A stretch of DNA of 64,000 bases from Jackrogersella multiformis (taxonomy: Eukaryota > Ascomycota > Sordariomycetes > Xylariales > Hypoxylaceae), in contig CADCXD010000002.1 in the NCBI GenBank assembly GCA_902806575.1, forward strand, positions 1,426,001 through 1,490,000, given 5' to 3'. The notes beneath the pieces are model-generated. The model did no database searches. It was not told where the DNA came from and saw nothing but the letters and a program-made list of their open reading frames with translations. This document shows positions 1 to 10,188 of the stretch, piece after piece (the stretch's first letter is position 1; each line of letters opens with the position of its first letter). The position numbers and the translations under genes are program-made.

Positions 1-651
1 TGCTCGACAGGGACGATCTCATCCGGCTGCGCCTCCTCGCCATCCTCGGTTACCCGGTTCTCGGCATCCTTGAGCAGAATCTCTCGTATCCGCTCTTCGT
101 TGCTCAGTGTGCTCCCCACCAAAAGCTCGTCGTTCCACGAATTGCGTCCCTGGGGGTAGTATCTGCCCAGTTCTTTTGCCGGTATCCCGCCTCGCTCCTT
201 GAATTTGATCCTCCAATCCAGGTCGGCTGCTGTGTCCTTCTTGAAGAAGAGGGTATGTCGGAAGGGTAGAACTAATCGCTCGTTCAAACGTTTTTGATAG
301 AAGAAGAAGGCATTCTCGAATGGGGTGAGGGGGCGGGTGAGCAAAGGCGCTCGGGTCAGAATGATACCGGATTTTATGCGGTATTCTGCTTTGGGGGTCT
401 CCTTCATATGAGGGTAAAGTTTTGATTCGGTCGGCTGTTGAGCCTCAGATACCACAGCGGCCTCGGCACTGGCAGAGTATGGTCGGAATTGAAGGTTCCT
501 GCAACTGGCGCATATACTGGATTGTCCTCCTAGAGGTTTTTAGTATGAAGTGGTACTATGGATGTGTGGTTTTTGCGCCGTGTAGAGTAAAGATGTACTT
601 ACTCCGTAATAACGCAGTAGCAGAATTACTGCCTCTACTTGAGGCCGCCAT
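1..651 (-). CDS. MRPL17: Mitochondrial large-subunit ribosomal protein mL46, N-terminal part (runs off left edge)
   Basis: Component of the mitochondrial 54S ribosomal subunit. The N-terminal ~190 residues are present; the gene continues beyond base 1. Exon 1 is 603-651 (ATG at 651) and exon 2 is 529-1, joined across an intron of 530-602 with donor GTAAGT and acceptor CTAG just after a TACTAA-like branch site. This is the acceptor I found that keeps the frame. The first ~45 residues are basic, Ser-rich and lack acidic residues (…SSICASCRNLQFRPYSA), as in a mitochondrial presequence. The mature region has family-typical stretches: YRIKSGIILTRAP, LTPFENAFFFYQKRLNER, and GRYYPQGRNSWNDE. The gene is divergent from the GPHR gene, sharing a ~670-bp upstream region. 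Family identity is from recalled similarity; the splice model is inferred but strict on frame. Confidence 0.9.
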
Positions 652-1321
652 ATTAAGTCGTAGCAGCTGCGGTGCCTCTCTTGGATATCAATGGCAGAGC
701 TCTCCAGTTGCTCGTCTCTGAGTTGCTTGTAAATGTTCGCGATAAAATGAATTTCGAACTTTTTTCCCGGATACCCCTGTCCGGTCCGGTCTAAGTGGGA
801 AAGCCACTCTTTGTCTTAAGCCACACTGTGGGGGTTGATTGAATGCAGTACCTAGCCTAGGTGTAGGTATCTGTGGCTGAAACACCCCGACTTAACTGGT
901 ACGGATCCGTCGGGGAGGTACATCGTAAAGCTACACTAGTGTAGGTAGGTAGCTTCCATAGTGGACCTAGTGTACATAGTAGATAAGCTGGCAGGCTGGA
1001 TGGCTAGATGCAAGGTGGGGCCTTTCCGTTTAACGGCAAGTCGTCATCTTATCCACACTACACTAGTGTACTACTTAGGTACTATTAGTGCGAGGGAAAC
1101 CAACATGATCTTCTTTCTTGTTTCAACTCTTTAACTTACATAGTATCGCAACAGTTAAACATGTCATCCTGTCGCCGATCTGTAAACTGTACTGCCACCC
1201 CCCTTCGAATACTGTACATTTGTTACTTGTCAATAAAGTATTGAATTATACTCTATCTCAAGAGCTACAATGTCATCGCGACACAATCCTTCGTAACTCT
1301 CCGTCCTCGAATATTCCTCCA
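652..1321. promoter_or_regulatory. Divergent upstream region of mL46 and GPHR genes
   Basis: About 670 bp between two divergent start codons. It holds two copies of the 10-bp palindrome ACACTAGTGT (933-942 and 1060-1069), a palindromic ACGGATCCGT at 901-910, and TAGG-type repeat sequence around 867-880 and 941-950. The frame of the GPHR gene stays open through the right half, but without an ATG. No TATA box was recognised. Confidence 0.45.
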
Positions 1322-2971
1322 ATGGGTTCCTCCGACTGCTCAGATGACCTCTGCATGGCGCCAGGCCTGGTCTCGCCTTCAGTACTATCTACGACACTAT
1401 CTTTGACCCCTTTCATGGTCACTTTTATAGTCGTCTCTATACTAGTCTCGCAAAAGATCTTCCCTCAACTAGCGCGTGTTCAAAATTCACGCGATGGTGA
1501 AGATCACTTCCTCCCCTCCGATGCGCCCCCGTCACTTCAACAAGCCCATGCCGAGCATGGCTCCAAATCACTACGAAGACGAGTAGCAGAAGGCGCTTTC
1601 TGTACCACAGTTGGCCTGGCCGTTGTTCTAGGCGAGTTGATCCTGTGCGAAATATCAGAATTGGTCAGCCCTTACGCTCGAGCACTGGCTCTGCGAGTTA
1701 CAGTTCCGACACTATTGTTCCTCCTCATCGTACTGATCCCCTTTCTCGAACTACAATCACTTGTCACCGGCTCGGGATGGTCCTTTCAGCGCACTTCTAA
1801 AGGCCACATACCCAGGGCTGCTTGGGTACTTCAGTTTGTCATGTTCGGTGTTTGGTTATTTGCGTTCTGGTCACTTGGAAATCTTGTTCCCGTAGGCAAC
1901 GAGGTAATGCATCCCAGTGCTAAAACGGAAAAGGCTCGAGTAGAAACCCAGTTCTCTGGCACCCTAGCTCGCGCCTGTCTCGAGCGTATCGGTGTCATTG
2001 GCATCTCGCTTATGGCCTTGTTATCGGGATTCGCCTCGGTCTCTTCACCATGGCATACCTTCGGCAGTCGTGCATCACGACGCCCTGTGACAGAGGCAGA
2101 TGTTTCCCGTAAACGGGCGGGTCTTGATGCTACAAACGAGATGCTGATCACCAAAAGACATCGTCTACAAAACTTACTACGAAAGGTAGCTGAGTCTTCC
2201 TCGGCCGAGAATCGTGGCTTTGTCACCAAGGTCATCGGTTCTATTCGAGGCGGGGGTGATGCAACAGAAATCCGTACGCTGCGCCTCGAAATCGCTGGTT
2301 TAGAAGCTATGGAAGCAAATCTGTCTTCGTCTCTGTCTATGCTCCGTTCCAGGCAAGCAAATTCAGCCCGTGCTTCAACGTTTTCCGGCAAGCTTTTGTT
2401 GATACCCACTTATGTTTTCAGCGTATACTGCCTTTATCGCATTATAGCGACTACCCTAACTACTCTACGACGTTTGTATTATCCGGCTGCCTCGTTTTCT
2501 TCGTCAGATCCTATTAATCGGTTTCTCGGCCTCCTGGCCAAGCATTGGGATCCGAAGCTTGATCAAATCGCCTGGGCCAGACAAATCTCGTTCTTATTAT
2601 CCGGCGTCATCCTCGCCGCGAGCGCGAATAGTGCGCTTCAGACATTCCATTTATTCGCTAAGTGGACTCCCGGACTCCTATACCAGGCTCAAGCAAATTT
2701 GGCACTATTGATTGGGCAGATAAGTGCCATCTACGTGATCTCTGCCGCGCTGCTTCTACGCAGCAATCTTCCAAAAGAGGTAGGCAGCGCCGTCGGCGAC
2801 GCGCTCGAAAGCGCCCTAGAGCCGGGCTTCGTAGACAGGTGGTTCGAGGGCTGGTTCCTTCTGGCAAGCGTAGTCACGGCAGGGGGGATCTGGTTAGGTG
2901 GGAAGATAGGCGAATGGAGTGAGGAATGGGACGACATCGGAATGGAAGAGTTGGGTCAGAAACGATCATAA
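1322..2971 (+). CDS. GPHR: Golgi pH regulator (GPHR/GPR89) family membrane protein
   Basis: Predicted 549-residue polytopic membrane protein of the GPHR family, anion channels that help acidify the Golgi and were also described as abscisic-acid-binding GPCR-type proteins in plants. No intron is needed. The frame is open from 1118, but the first ATG is at 1322 (protein begins MGSSDCSDDLCMAP), so I start there. Hydrophobic segments occur near residues 30-45, 95-115, 125-150, 175-195, 225-240, 335-360, 395-415, 440-480 and 510-530. A charged, partly coiled-coil central loop (about residues 260-330) carries the conserved part after SLMALLSGFASVSSPW, as in the family. Length fits the usual 450-550. 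The last transmembrane part and short acidic tail (GEWSEEWDDIGMEEL) are intact. Confidence 0.88.
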   Translation: MGSSDCSDDLCMAPGLVSPSVLSTTLSLTPFMVTFIVVSILVSQKIFPQLARVQNSRDGEDHFLPSDAPPSLQQAHAEHGSKSLRRRVAEGAFCTTVGLAVVLGELILCEISELVSPYARALALRVTVPTLLFLLIVLIPFLELQSLVTGSGWSFQRTSKGHIPRAAWVLQFVMFGVWLFAFWSLGNLVPVGNEVMHPSAKTEKARVETQFSGTLARACLERIGVIGISLMALLSGFASVSSPWHTFGSRASRRPVTEADVSRKRAGLDATNEMLITKRHRLQNLLRKVAESSSAENRGFVTKVIGSIRGGGDATEIRTLRLEIAGLEAMEANLSSSLSMLRSRQANSARASTFSGKLLLIPTYVFSVYCLYRIIATTLTTLRRLYYPAASFSSSDPINRFLGLLAKHWDPKLDQIAWARQISFLLSGVILAASANSALQTFHLFAKWTPGLLYQAQANLALLIGQISAIYVISAALLLRSNLPKEVGSAVGDALESALEPGFVDRWFEGWFLLASVVTAGGIWLGGKIGEWSEEWDDIGMEELGQKRS

Positions 2972-3204
2972 TACGAAAACTTCATCACGCCATAAGAGTT
3001 ATTAATACCGCCAGGTGACAGAAACGTGAGATTATGTCAATACATAGACTGGCCATCGCACCTCGTTTCCAACTAGAGCACCCGCATCACCGAAAATGGG
3101 TAGTAAACCCTGGCGACAGAGACACGTATCGATTCTCTACCTACACAATTATCTACATGTTATAGGACATTTGCCTACCTTACCATGTAATTCTCTTAGC
3201 TTTG

Positions 3205-6200
3205 CTAATCGTCGTCTAGATCGACGACAACAGGTGAGGCCTGACGTGCTCCATATTGGATGAGCAGTAATTCTACCTGCTTCCTGGACTTGTCGACCTG
3301 GTCCTCTATTCCCTCGCCATTTTGCCATAGTGGCTTCGTCGTACGACAGATCTCAAGCGGATGCTGCCTGTGCCAATCTCTGTCATCGCTACATCCGTAT
3401 GGGTACTTCCCACTGGGCTCTCCAATCTGATTGGCGTCGCGGCACTCGAGAAGCAGACTCTGCACCCAGCCTTCCTCGAGGTGGTGTACCGCGTCTTGAA
3501 GCGGAGTGTATTTGTATGGGCTCGGGTTAGGATCCGCGCCTCTCTCTAGGAGCATCTTTAGGAGCTGGCCGGTAGTCGATCCGTCATCGCCATCGTCGCC
3601 ATAAGGGTTCTCGAGGGCTACGAATACAATGTACGGCTCGTTGATGAAGTTTGCCCCGGCGTCTATGAAGAGCTCCAAGAACTCCAGACGCTTCCATGAC
3701 ACACACAGTCGGAGGAGTGTGATTTTTTCTCCCTTGCCAAATGTACGTGGAAGGGTGTCGTCGATGAGCGGGTCGATACTGAATATATCAGTCCAGATCG
3801 TGTGCTTTGCTTCTGGAGAAAGGTTTTCGAACTTCGGGTTTTGCAAATATTTCCGTGCAAATTCTGGCCACCGGAGCAGGATAAGGCTAGCTAGAATACC
3901 CGTCTCCGTTCGAGGTGACCGCGAGTCTGCATGGTCACCAAACGCGCACAGCTTCCTCCACTTCGTAAAGCGTTTACGTAGCCCGCCATTCATAGATTTT
4001 ACGTGTAAGCTATCGGGCCTGAGACAAGGTACTACCGAATCCCACACGCTCCGGTGCTTGACAATCAGGTTCCGCCGGTCTCCTCTCAGAGCCCAGTCGC
4101 TCATCTCGAGACAATGTTCCTCATACCGGCTGGGAATCCTTTGGTACGGGCCGCGGTTAGTTCCCCATTGTTGCAGGCCGTTGAAAACTACCTGCATCTC
4201 CAGAGTGCGGATATCGATATCTGTCAGAGCGAACTCTCCTGCCGGTCTTGGATCTCCGGCTGCTTTCGGTGGCGAGAAGAGGAACTCCCTTACGGTATAA
4301 TGAGCGATGTTGACTTTCTGGAGAATGAGGCCGTCGTCGTCTCGCTTGTAGACGTACTGGGGCCTTTTCTTCAAGTCGGTCACCTTGATTAGACAGCCGA
4401 GAACCCCCTTCAACGTTCTCACGTCATACATGTGCATTTCGCCATGTGGAACGTTGTGGAGGGATGCTTGCACCAGTACATCGGCGCTCTTGATACTTGA
4501 AGTGTTGCTGCATATGAGTGCCAGAGCCGTGCGAGCGAATGCGCGCTGCTCTGGTACTATGCCTTCGAGAATCCTCGCATACGTATCAAACAGAGTTTCA
4601 GGTAGATTGCGAAGGGCAGTCTTCACTTTATCTCTGTCTAGAAAAATACGCTCGATGATGTCGATCTGACACGCAACCCATCGGAACCTACATACGCAAT
4701 GTGTCAGCGGATATTCCGAGAGTCTGCAGCAGCTGAGCACTTACATTCCTCTGGCATTCCTTGCCAGCTCCCCTTCCACTTTGTCTCGGAATTCCGTCGG
4801 CCACACTCTGAATCTATCGTTTCTCGCAAACTGTTTCTTGACATAGGTTCGTATGGCTTTCATGACGTCGCTGTTCGACATCGTGATAGCCGTGTAAGGG
4901 TAAGAAGTGCCCACACCATCCAAATTTACGGGTGGGAAGCTTCCACGGTTTTCGGTTTCAGCCATCGCATCCTTGATGTCTTGTTCTTCGCGACTTGTCA
5001 TTAGCAACGAGACGTGCTCGAAAGCCGGATCCGTGCCAATCTGGATGAGTATGTCGAGGAACCTTTTTCGTGGCACTCTACTTTCGTCGACGGCGTCAAC
5101 CACCAGGTAGACCCGTCGGCCTTGCTGCACGAACTGCCGAGAGACAGCCAAGAAGCAGCTCAGAAGAGACGGGATGGAGAAAGTTTCCGACTTGCTCAGT
5201 TCTTCCAGCTCCTGTGGGATATAACGCCCGATCTGTCTGCTTAAGTCCCCGGTTATCCAGCGAAGAAAATGGGCTGTCTCGTCGTGGTTTCGCTCGTGAT
5301 GGCAATAGTAGTACGTGAATCCAGTTGCTCGGCAGTGCAATGCGATATTGTCGATGAGAAACGAGGCGAGGACTGTCTTTCCAGCACCGGGGATTCCGTA
5401 GATCCATATGGATCGCTGGTAACCACCAGTCTTAGATCCCCCCGCGAGCCACTCCGTCCAGCCGTGGGAGCTAGTTATCCAATCGCATGTCTCGTCTTCC
5501 TGCTTGTCATGCTGTTCGCTGTGGAATTCATACATGTCAACTTTCGGCCTCAGCCAAGAAAGGATCCTTCTCTTTTCGCCGTCTATGTACCAGAGAAAGA
5601 ATTAGTTAGCGAGGATACGTACCGCCTAACAGGACGTAGACCTATCTTACCATCTAAAGTTGCCTCTATATCTTTGACAGTGTGGGTAATAGAGCTAAGA
5701 TTCATTCTGGTTATCAAGATTAGCTGGCGAGCTACAGAGTCCAGCAGAACTCGACTCACGAATTATCCGCCTGGACCGCCAAGCTTAGCTGGGACTTGTG
5801 CTTCTCGAGCTGCTTCAACAGATCCTCCGCCTTGCGCTGCTGGAAGAGCGGCCACTTCAGCCGTTCCGAGAGGGACATCGCCGGGCGCTTAAAGGAGGGC
5901 GTAGGCGTAGGCGTAGGCGTAGGCGTGGTCGTCCTTACCGGTGCACGTTGGTCCATGTCAAAGTTGCACGGCTCGTAGCGCCGGATGGTATGGCCGGTGC
6001 TTGTCTGCGCCTGTAGCGGGCTTGGTATATTGCTAGCGCTTACACCACCAATATGATGATGGTAATGAGGCGAGTTGGACATGTCCTCTCTCTTGGATGC
6101 AGATGCAAACGAGCCATAAATACCCCGAGCCTTGCGCGGCGACGGATTTGAGGTATCTGACTCGTAAGGTCCCTCCGGGATCACCAGCTTCTCGAGGTCG

Positions 6201-6442
6201 CATAGCGTTTCCATGCATTGGTTGAGAGACTCCGAAAGCCCCGTCTTGCTCGCGGGCCCCTGGCTATCGTCGAGCGTCCCCCGGAGAGCCTCCACGATGC
6301 CCTTCAGTATGTTCACCTCGAGGATGATGGTCCTGACTGCTCGCGGGGCATCCTTCACGTTCCTCGTGTATTCCGTGAAGCTACTGACGACCTGGGTGGC
6401 CAGCTTCATGACCTCCAGTGTAAGGAATATGGGATCAGCCAT
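3205..6442 (-). CDS. STAND protein: HeLo-like N-terminal domain, NACHT NTPase, degenerate ankyrin tail
   Basis: Fungal NLR-like protein of 1019 residues. Exons: 6442-5760, 5706-5651, 5582-4745, 4687-3205; introns of 53, 68 and 57 nt have GTGAGT, GTAAGA and GTAAGT donors and the frame is continuous. Start is the ATG giving MADPIFLTLEV; the frame upstream has no further ATG. Residues 1-~260 match the Helo-like 'fungal N-terminal domain of STAND proteins' and end in the typical LKWPLFQQRKAEDL helix and ILSWLRP segment. NACHT: Walker A GIPGAGKT at 309-316, Walker B-type VYLVVDAVDE at 404-413, sensor-like LLMTSREE after it. Residues ~530-650 look like the winged-helix part (NLPETLFDTYARIL; VNIAHYTVREFLFS). 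The C-terminus has weak ankyrin-type units (LFIDAGAN, LLERGADPNPSPYKYTPL). Family knowledge: such proteins mediate non-self recognition and regulated cell death in fungi. That role here is inference; no partner effector gene lies beside it. Confidence 0.85.
5901..5924. repeat. In-frame hexanucleotide repeat (GTAGGC x4) coding Pro-Thr repeats
   Basis: Four perfect GTAGGC units on the plus strand, followed by a near copy. On the coding strand they give the run TPTPTPTPTP in the linker between the N-terminal domain and the NACHT domain of the STAND gene. Unit length is a multiple of three, so copy changes would alter linker length without breaking the frame. Confidence 0.9.
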
Positions 6443-8217
6443 GATGTGCAAAAATCAGAGGTCTCCCAGTGGTATGACACGGAATGATGGTGATGAGAAA
6501 GAAAAGAGGATGTAGCCCAGTTGACAAAAGGGTTTTAAGTATAGGCTTTGGGACAACAATGTATGTGTGCTGCTTGGGCACTGCCAGGGAAACAAACACC
6601 TGGAAACGAATGGGGCAAGCTTCTGTCCTGCAACGGAGTGCGTGCTTCAACACAACGACAAGAACACATATCGATACTCCACCTTACCCTTACCCAAACG
6701 CCTCTAATGAAAGGGGTTGTTGATTGTAGCAAATTTCAACTTGGTCTATAAGCCGCCTTACATCCATCAGCATATGAGGTCCTCATAGGAAGCGCAGGTT
6801 GGGCATTGGATTCAAGCGCTGGCCAAAGAGATCAACTCTCAAAGTCATCATACTTGAATACTTCCCAGTTATATTCTTGTCTTGGATTGGAAAAGCATAG
6901 GGATGAAGACTTAGGCTACTTCTCGGATAATACTATAATGTATAATTGTTTTAATCAATGATACTCACTGTAGTCCCATTGCTATATTAATCGCTCTTAG
7001 CAAACAAGAGTATGCTCATAACAATCATAAATATACCTAGGTAAGGATATAGGTATATCTTCGTTTGATGCTATACCTTTCCCCTAATCAGGTACCCCTT
7101 CACACAAAATACAGCCCCAACCAATACAAGATATGTTGTCCAAATAAATACACTTTTTTTAGTTGACATTTCCTAGGTATTCTGAACGACTTTTCTCATT
7201 CTGCGGCTGGTCGACATACCTCCGAGTAGACAGTCCTAGAGGTAAGTAGGTACCTATAAGCTTATTTCGTAGACATTCTTAGGCTAGTTCTTCGCAAACT
7301 TAAGGTGATGTTTGCTCATATGAGCGGTAAAACTTCATGTCAACCCTCGCAAAGCTCTGGAATTGGCTCTCAGTCAACACGCGAAGACTTGGTTGAGAAG
7401 ATACATTACTGTTAGTGTATACAAGGAATGTCGAGACGGGTGGGATGGTAAGGGGGTGCTGGGACGGGCGACTTGAAGGCGATTAAAAGGCTAGAAAGCG
7501 ACTCTGGTAATTAGCATTCGTATAGAAGCACCGTCTTGAAACTACTTACTTACTTATATCAGTACCTAGGTAGGCATCTAGTTACCATACCATAGAGCCT
7601 TCACCTGACCTTTAACAAGTACACGAGTCTATGATACATGATACATAATATATCCATATATTCTCCTTATCCTACAATGAGCACCAAGTCAGCACATCTC
7701 CCCCCTGCCCTTCCATGACTCGCTAAGAGCAACCTCCGTGCCCGGGTTTCGCAGCCCAGTAGCCATTCATCTTTCTACCAAGATTAAGAGCAAGCGGCAA
7801 TAAACTCGAGATCTTCGCCAAATCCGAACACGCGAGGTAGCTACGGACAGAAACGACCAGCAGGAGGGCTAAATATATATTCCCGTCCTGTTGAATCTAC
7901 TCTACCTAGGTATACATGCTACGAGGCCATCCATCATATCGATGTCGGTATTAAGACGAAAGCCCACCAAAATGCCGACCCCAATTCTAAGCTAATACGC
8001 CGTCACGGCTTCTCCTTTCTTTTCGCGCCTCTGCCGCGTCTCGCCAAGCCGTCTCGATCACGCTTCGCGCTTCGGTATTAGAGGCACGGCAAGGACGTCT
8101 TTCCCCTTACAACATAATACACCAGCTTTCATCCCGAGTAATTCGAACAGTCCGCACCATAACACCTACCCACCCCACCCCTCCCAGCCCAGCCCAGCAC
8201 AGCACAGCCCTATCTAC
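6443..8217. other. Intergenic, no gene seen (upstream of STAND gene, downstream of PEX11)
   Basis: About 1.8 kb, AT-richer than its flanks. The short frames here overlap each other and resemble nothing I know. It has several CCTAGGTA-type elements (around 7036, 7171, 7245, 7563, 7905). The right end is probably the 3' untranslated region of the PEX11 gene. Confidence 0.5.
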
Positions 8218-9204
8218 CTACTCGGCCGTCCTCCTCCACAGGTCCCTCATCTGGATGACGCCGGGCACGGTCGCCAGGGCGCCGACCGCCATCTCGCCGA
8301 GGAGGCCCTGCTCGAGGCTCCAGTGGACGGTGAGCGGGGCCCAGGCGAGGTTCCTGGCGACGCTCTTCTTCCAGGCGCCGGCCCACTCGATCTCGTCGCG
8401 CTGGACCTCGGCGGCCGTCTTGCCGCCGGCGAACTTCTCCTCCCGCGACCGCCGGCCGCGCCGGTGCGACTCGTAGAACAGCCTGCCGACCTCGGCGCCC
8501 ACGAACGCGGCCCAGAACCGGGCGCTCCAGAGCGAGGCCTTGCGCTGCGCCGCCGGGCTCCAGCCCAGCACCCCCTTCGACGCCAGGTACGCGCCGTTCT
8601 CCAGCGCCTGGAAGACCACGCAGGTGCCGAGCTGGAGCCAGGAGATGCCGGTCTCGACGGCGTCGTCCTTCTTCTTCTCGCCCTCGCCCCCCTCTGCCGC
8701 CGCGGCCCTGCGGCTCAGCACCAGCCGCCGAAGCCAGAAGTACATGTTGAGCAGGCCCCAGAGGCGCAGGAAGGTGCGGGCGTCGCTCAGCAGGGCGCTG
8801 AAGGCGCGCAGCCTCTTGCCGAGCTCGAGGATGGCGGCGACGCCGCCGGAGGGCAGGACCTTGGCGGTGAAGACGAGGGTGGCGGAGGGGGGCAGGCTGG
8901 CGGCGATGGCGAGCAGCTGGTTGGCGGAGCGGCGGATGGCGGGGCGGGTGAGGGCCTCGAGGGCGGTGGCCGACAGCCGCGAGGTGTAGCACAGGAAGAG
9001 GAGCGTGGTGTCGATGCCGGACGGCGTCTGCAGGCAGCGCTGGAGGTGCGCGAGGAACGCGTCGACGTTGGAGGGCGCCGCAGCCAGCGCCTCCCTGCTG
9101 GCGGGGAAGAAGGGCTTCGGCTTCGGGGCAGGCGCCGGCGTCGAGAATGGGATGGGCTCGCCCGAGGGCAGATCCGCGGTGGCGGCGACTTCGGTGGCGC
9201 TCAT
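8218..9204 (-). CDS. PEX11: PEX11-type peroxisomal membrane proliferation protein
   Basis: Single-exon gene for 328 residues, start MSATEVAATADLP. The PEX11 family shapes and divides peroxisomes, acting at the peroxisomal membrane. Features in the sequence: a Pro-rich N-terminus (residues ~15-35), then the PEX11 core starting near residue 40 (NVDAFLAHLQRCLQTPSGID), a long amphipathic and hydrophobic middle (KVLPSGGVAAILELGKRLRAF; LLNMYFWLRRLVL), and a closing LAWAPLTVHWSLEQGLLG segment as in filamentous-fungal PEX11 paralogues (PEX11C-like). Base composition is odd: by eye about 70% G+C, far above its flanks. This opens a 306-codon antisense frame which is only a shadow. The upstream 60 bp is an AT-rich run of TATAGTA-like repeats (9228-9280). 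Confidence 0.8.
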   Translation of the reverse strand: MSATEVAATADLPSGEPIPFSTPAPAPKPKPFFPASREALAAAPSNVDAFLAHLQRCLQTPSGIDTTLLFLCYTSRLSATALEALTRPAIRRSANQLLAIAASLPPSATLVFTAKVLPSGGVAAILELGKRLRAFSALLSDARTFLRLWGLLNMYFWLRRLVLSRRAAAAEGGEGEKKKDDAVETGISWLQLGTCVVFQALENGAYLASKGVLGWSPAAQRKASLWSARFWAAFVGAEVGRLFYESHRRGRRSREEKFAGGKTAAEVQRDEIEWAGAWKKSVARNLAWAPLTVHWSLEQGLLGEMAVGALATVPGVIQMRDLWRRTAE

Positions 9205-10188
9205 GGTGATTGTTGCTTGATGAAGCGGTATAGTACGGTATAGTATAGTATAATATTATATAATATAGTAAAGTAATAGCAAGTACGGAATTTCTATGCT
9301 GCTAGATTGTACACGTAACGTGTCGTCGCGATGCAAAATGCCGGTCTAATATGGATTAAAGGGGGGACGATGGGGATATATCATAGAATCATAGAGCTAA
9401 CCTAACAGCTAGCATCGAACGATCGCAATTGGAACCTCGACAAACAAAGCGCGAGAACGCATCAAGTAGATCAACGGCAGAGAACGAGGAAATGCAATTC
9501 TGCTACAAAGGCTGCTCGTCTGTCATGCGACGTATGTTGGAGTATGTTGAAATATGTTGAAGAATGTCGGCGCAGTTGAAATTAATATTTATTAAACGGC
9601 ATTTAACATTTAAACCTAAACTTCTCCTACCTCGGCACTCCGGGTTAAGTAGGTATGTACCTAGGTACCCACGTGCAGGTACGAAATTAGGTACACTAAG
9701 TAGGTACATAGCTACTTCTTACCTAGCAGCCTAGGAGGTAGCTAATAATACCTAACTCTGCCTACCTAGGTAATTAGAGCGGAACCTCACCGTTATCGGT
9801 TCCAATGACCTCATCAATACATCCGTAATTCTCATGGCATTTCTCAATTCTACATAGTAGCTCTCAAGTTTTGCGCTGCTAGTATACAAGGTCGCGAGGC
9901 TTATAATAAGCCTCTCTGGGGTGGTATCTCTTCTAATAAGGTGAATCTCACTCAATCTCCATGTGAGTCTCAAAATATATCCCACATCAGGGGTCTATTT
10001 CCTGACAATTACCATCCTGGCGCATGCTATCCTCCTGAAGCCATAACGCCGCAGCATGGCGCTAACTACTCCGGCCGTCTCATGAACAATATCAGCTTTG
10101 GTATCGTTTCGCTCCTTTTTAAACATTAATACTATTTGTACATAATCGTGGTATACATCTTCGAAATAGGTGAAGTTGTCCGGCCCTG
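9205..10188. other. Intergenic with dense CCTAGGTA-type elements
   Basis: Promoter side of PEX11 (a TATAGTA repeat at 9228-9280), then about 900 bp without a supported gene. A dense cluster of TAGGTA/TACCTA elements lies at about 9645-9775. A 77-codon minus-strand frame at 9752-9985 and a 43-codon minus-strand frame just upstream of it read somewhat like protein but have no recognisable family; they may be a decayed gene. Confidence 0.4.

Noticed and set aside
8323..9243. 306-codon plus-strand frame opposite PEX11
   Set aside because: Antisense shadow of a very GC-rich gene; composition is Gly/Ala/Glu-biased and the sense strand has clear PEX11 features.
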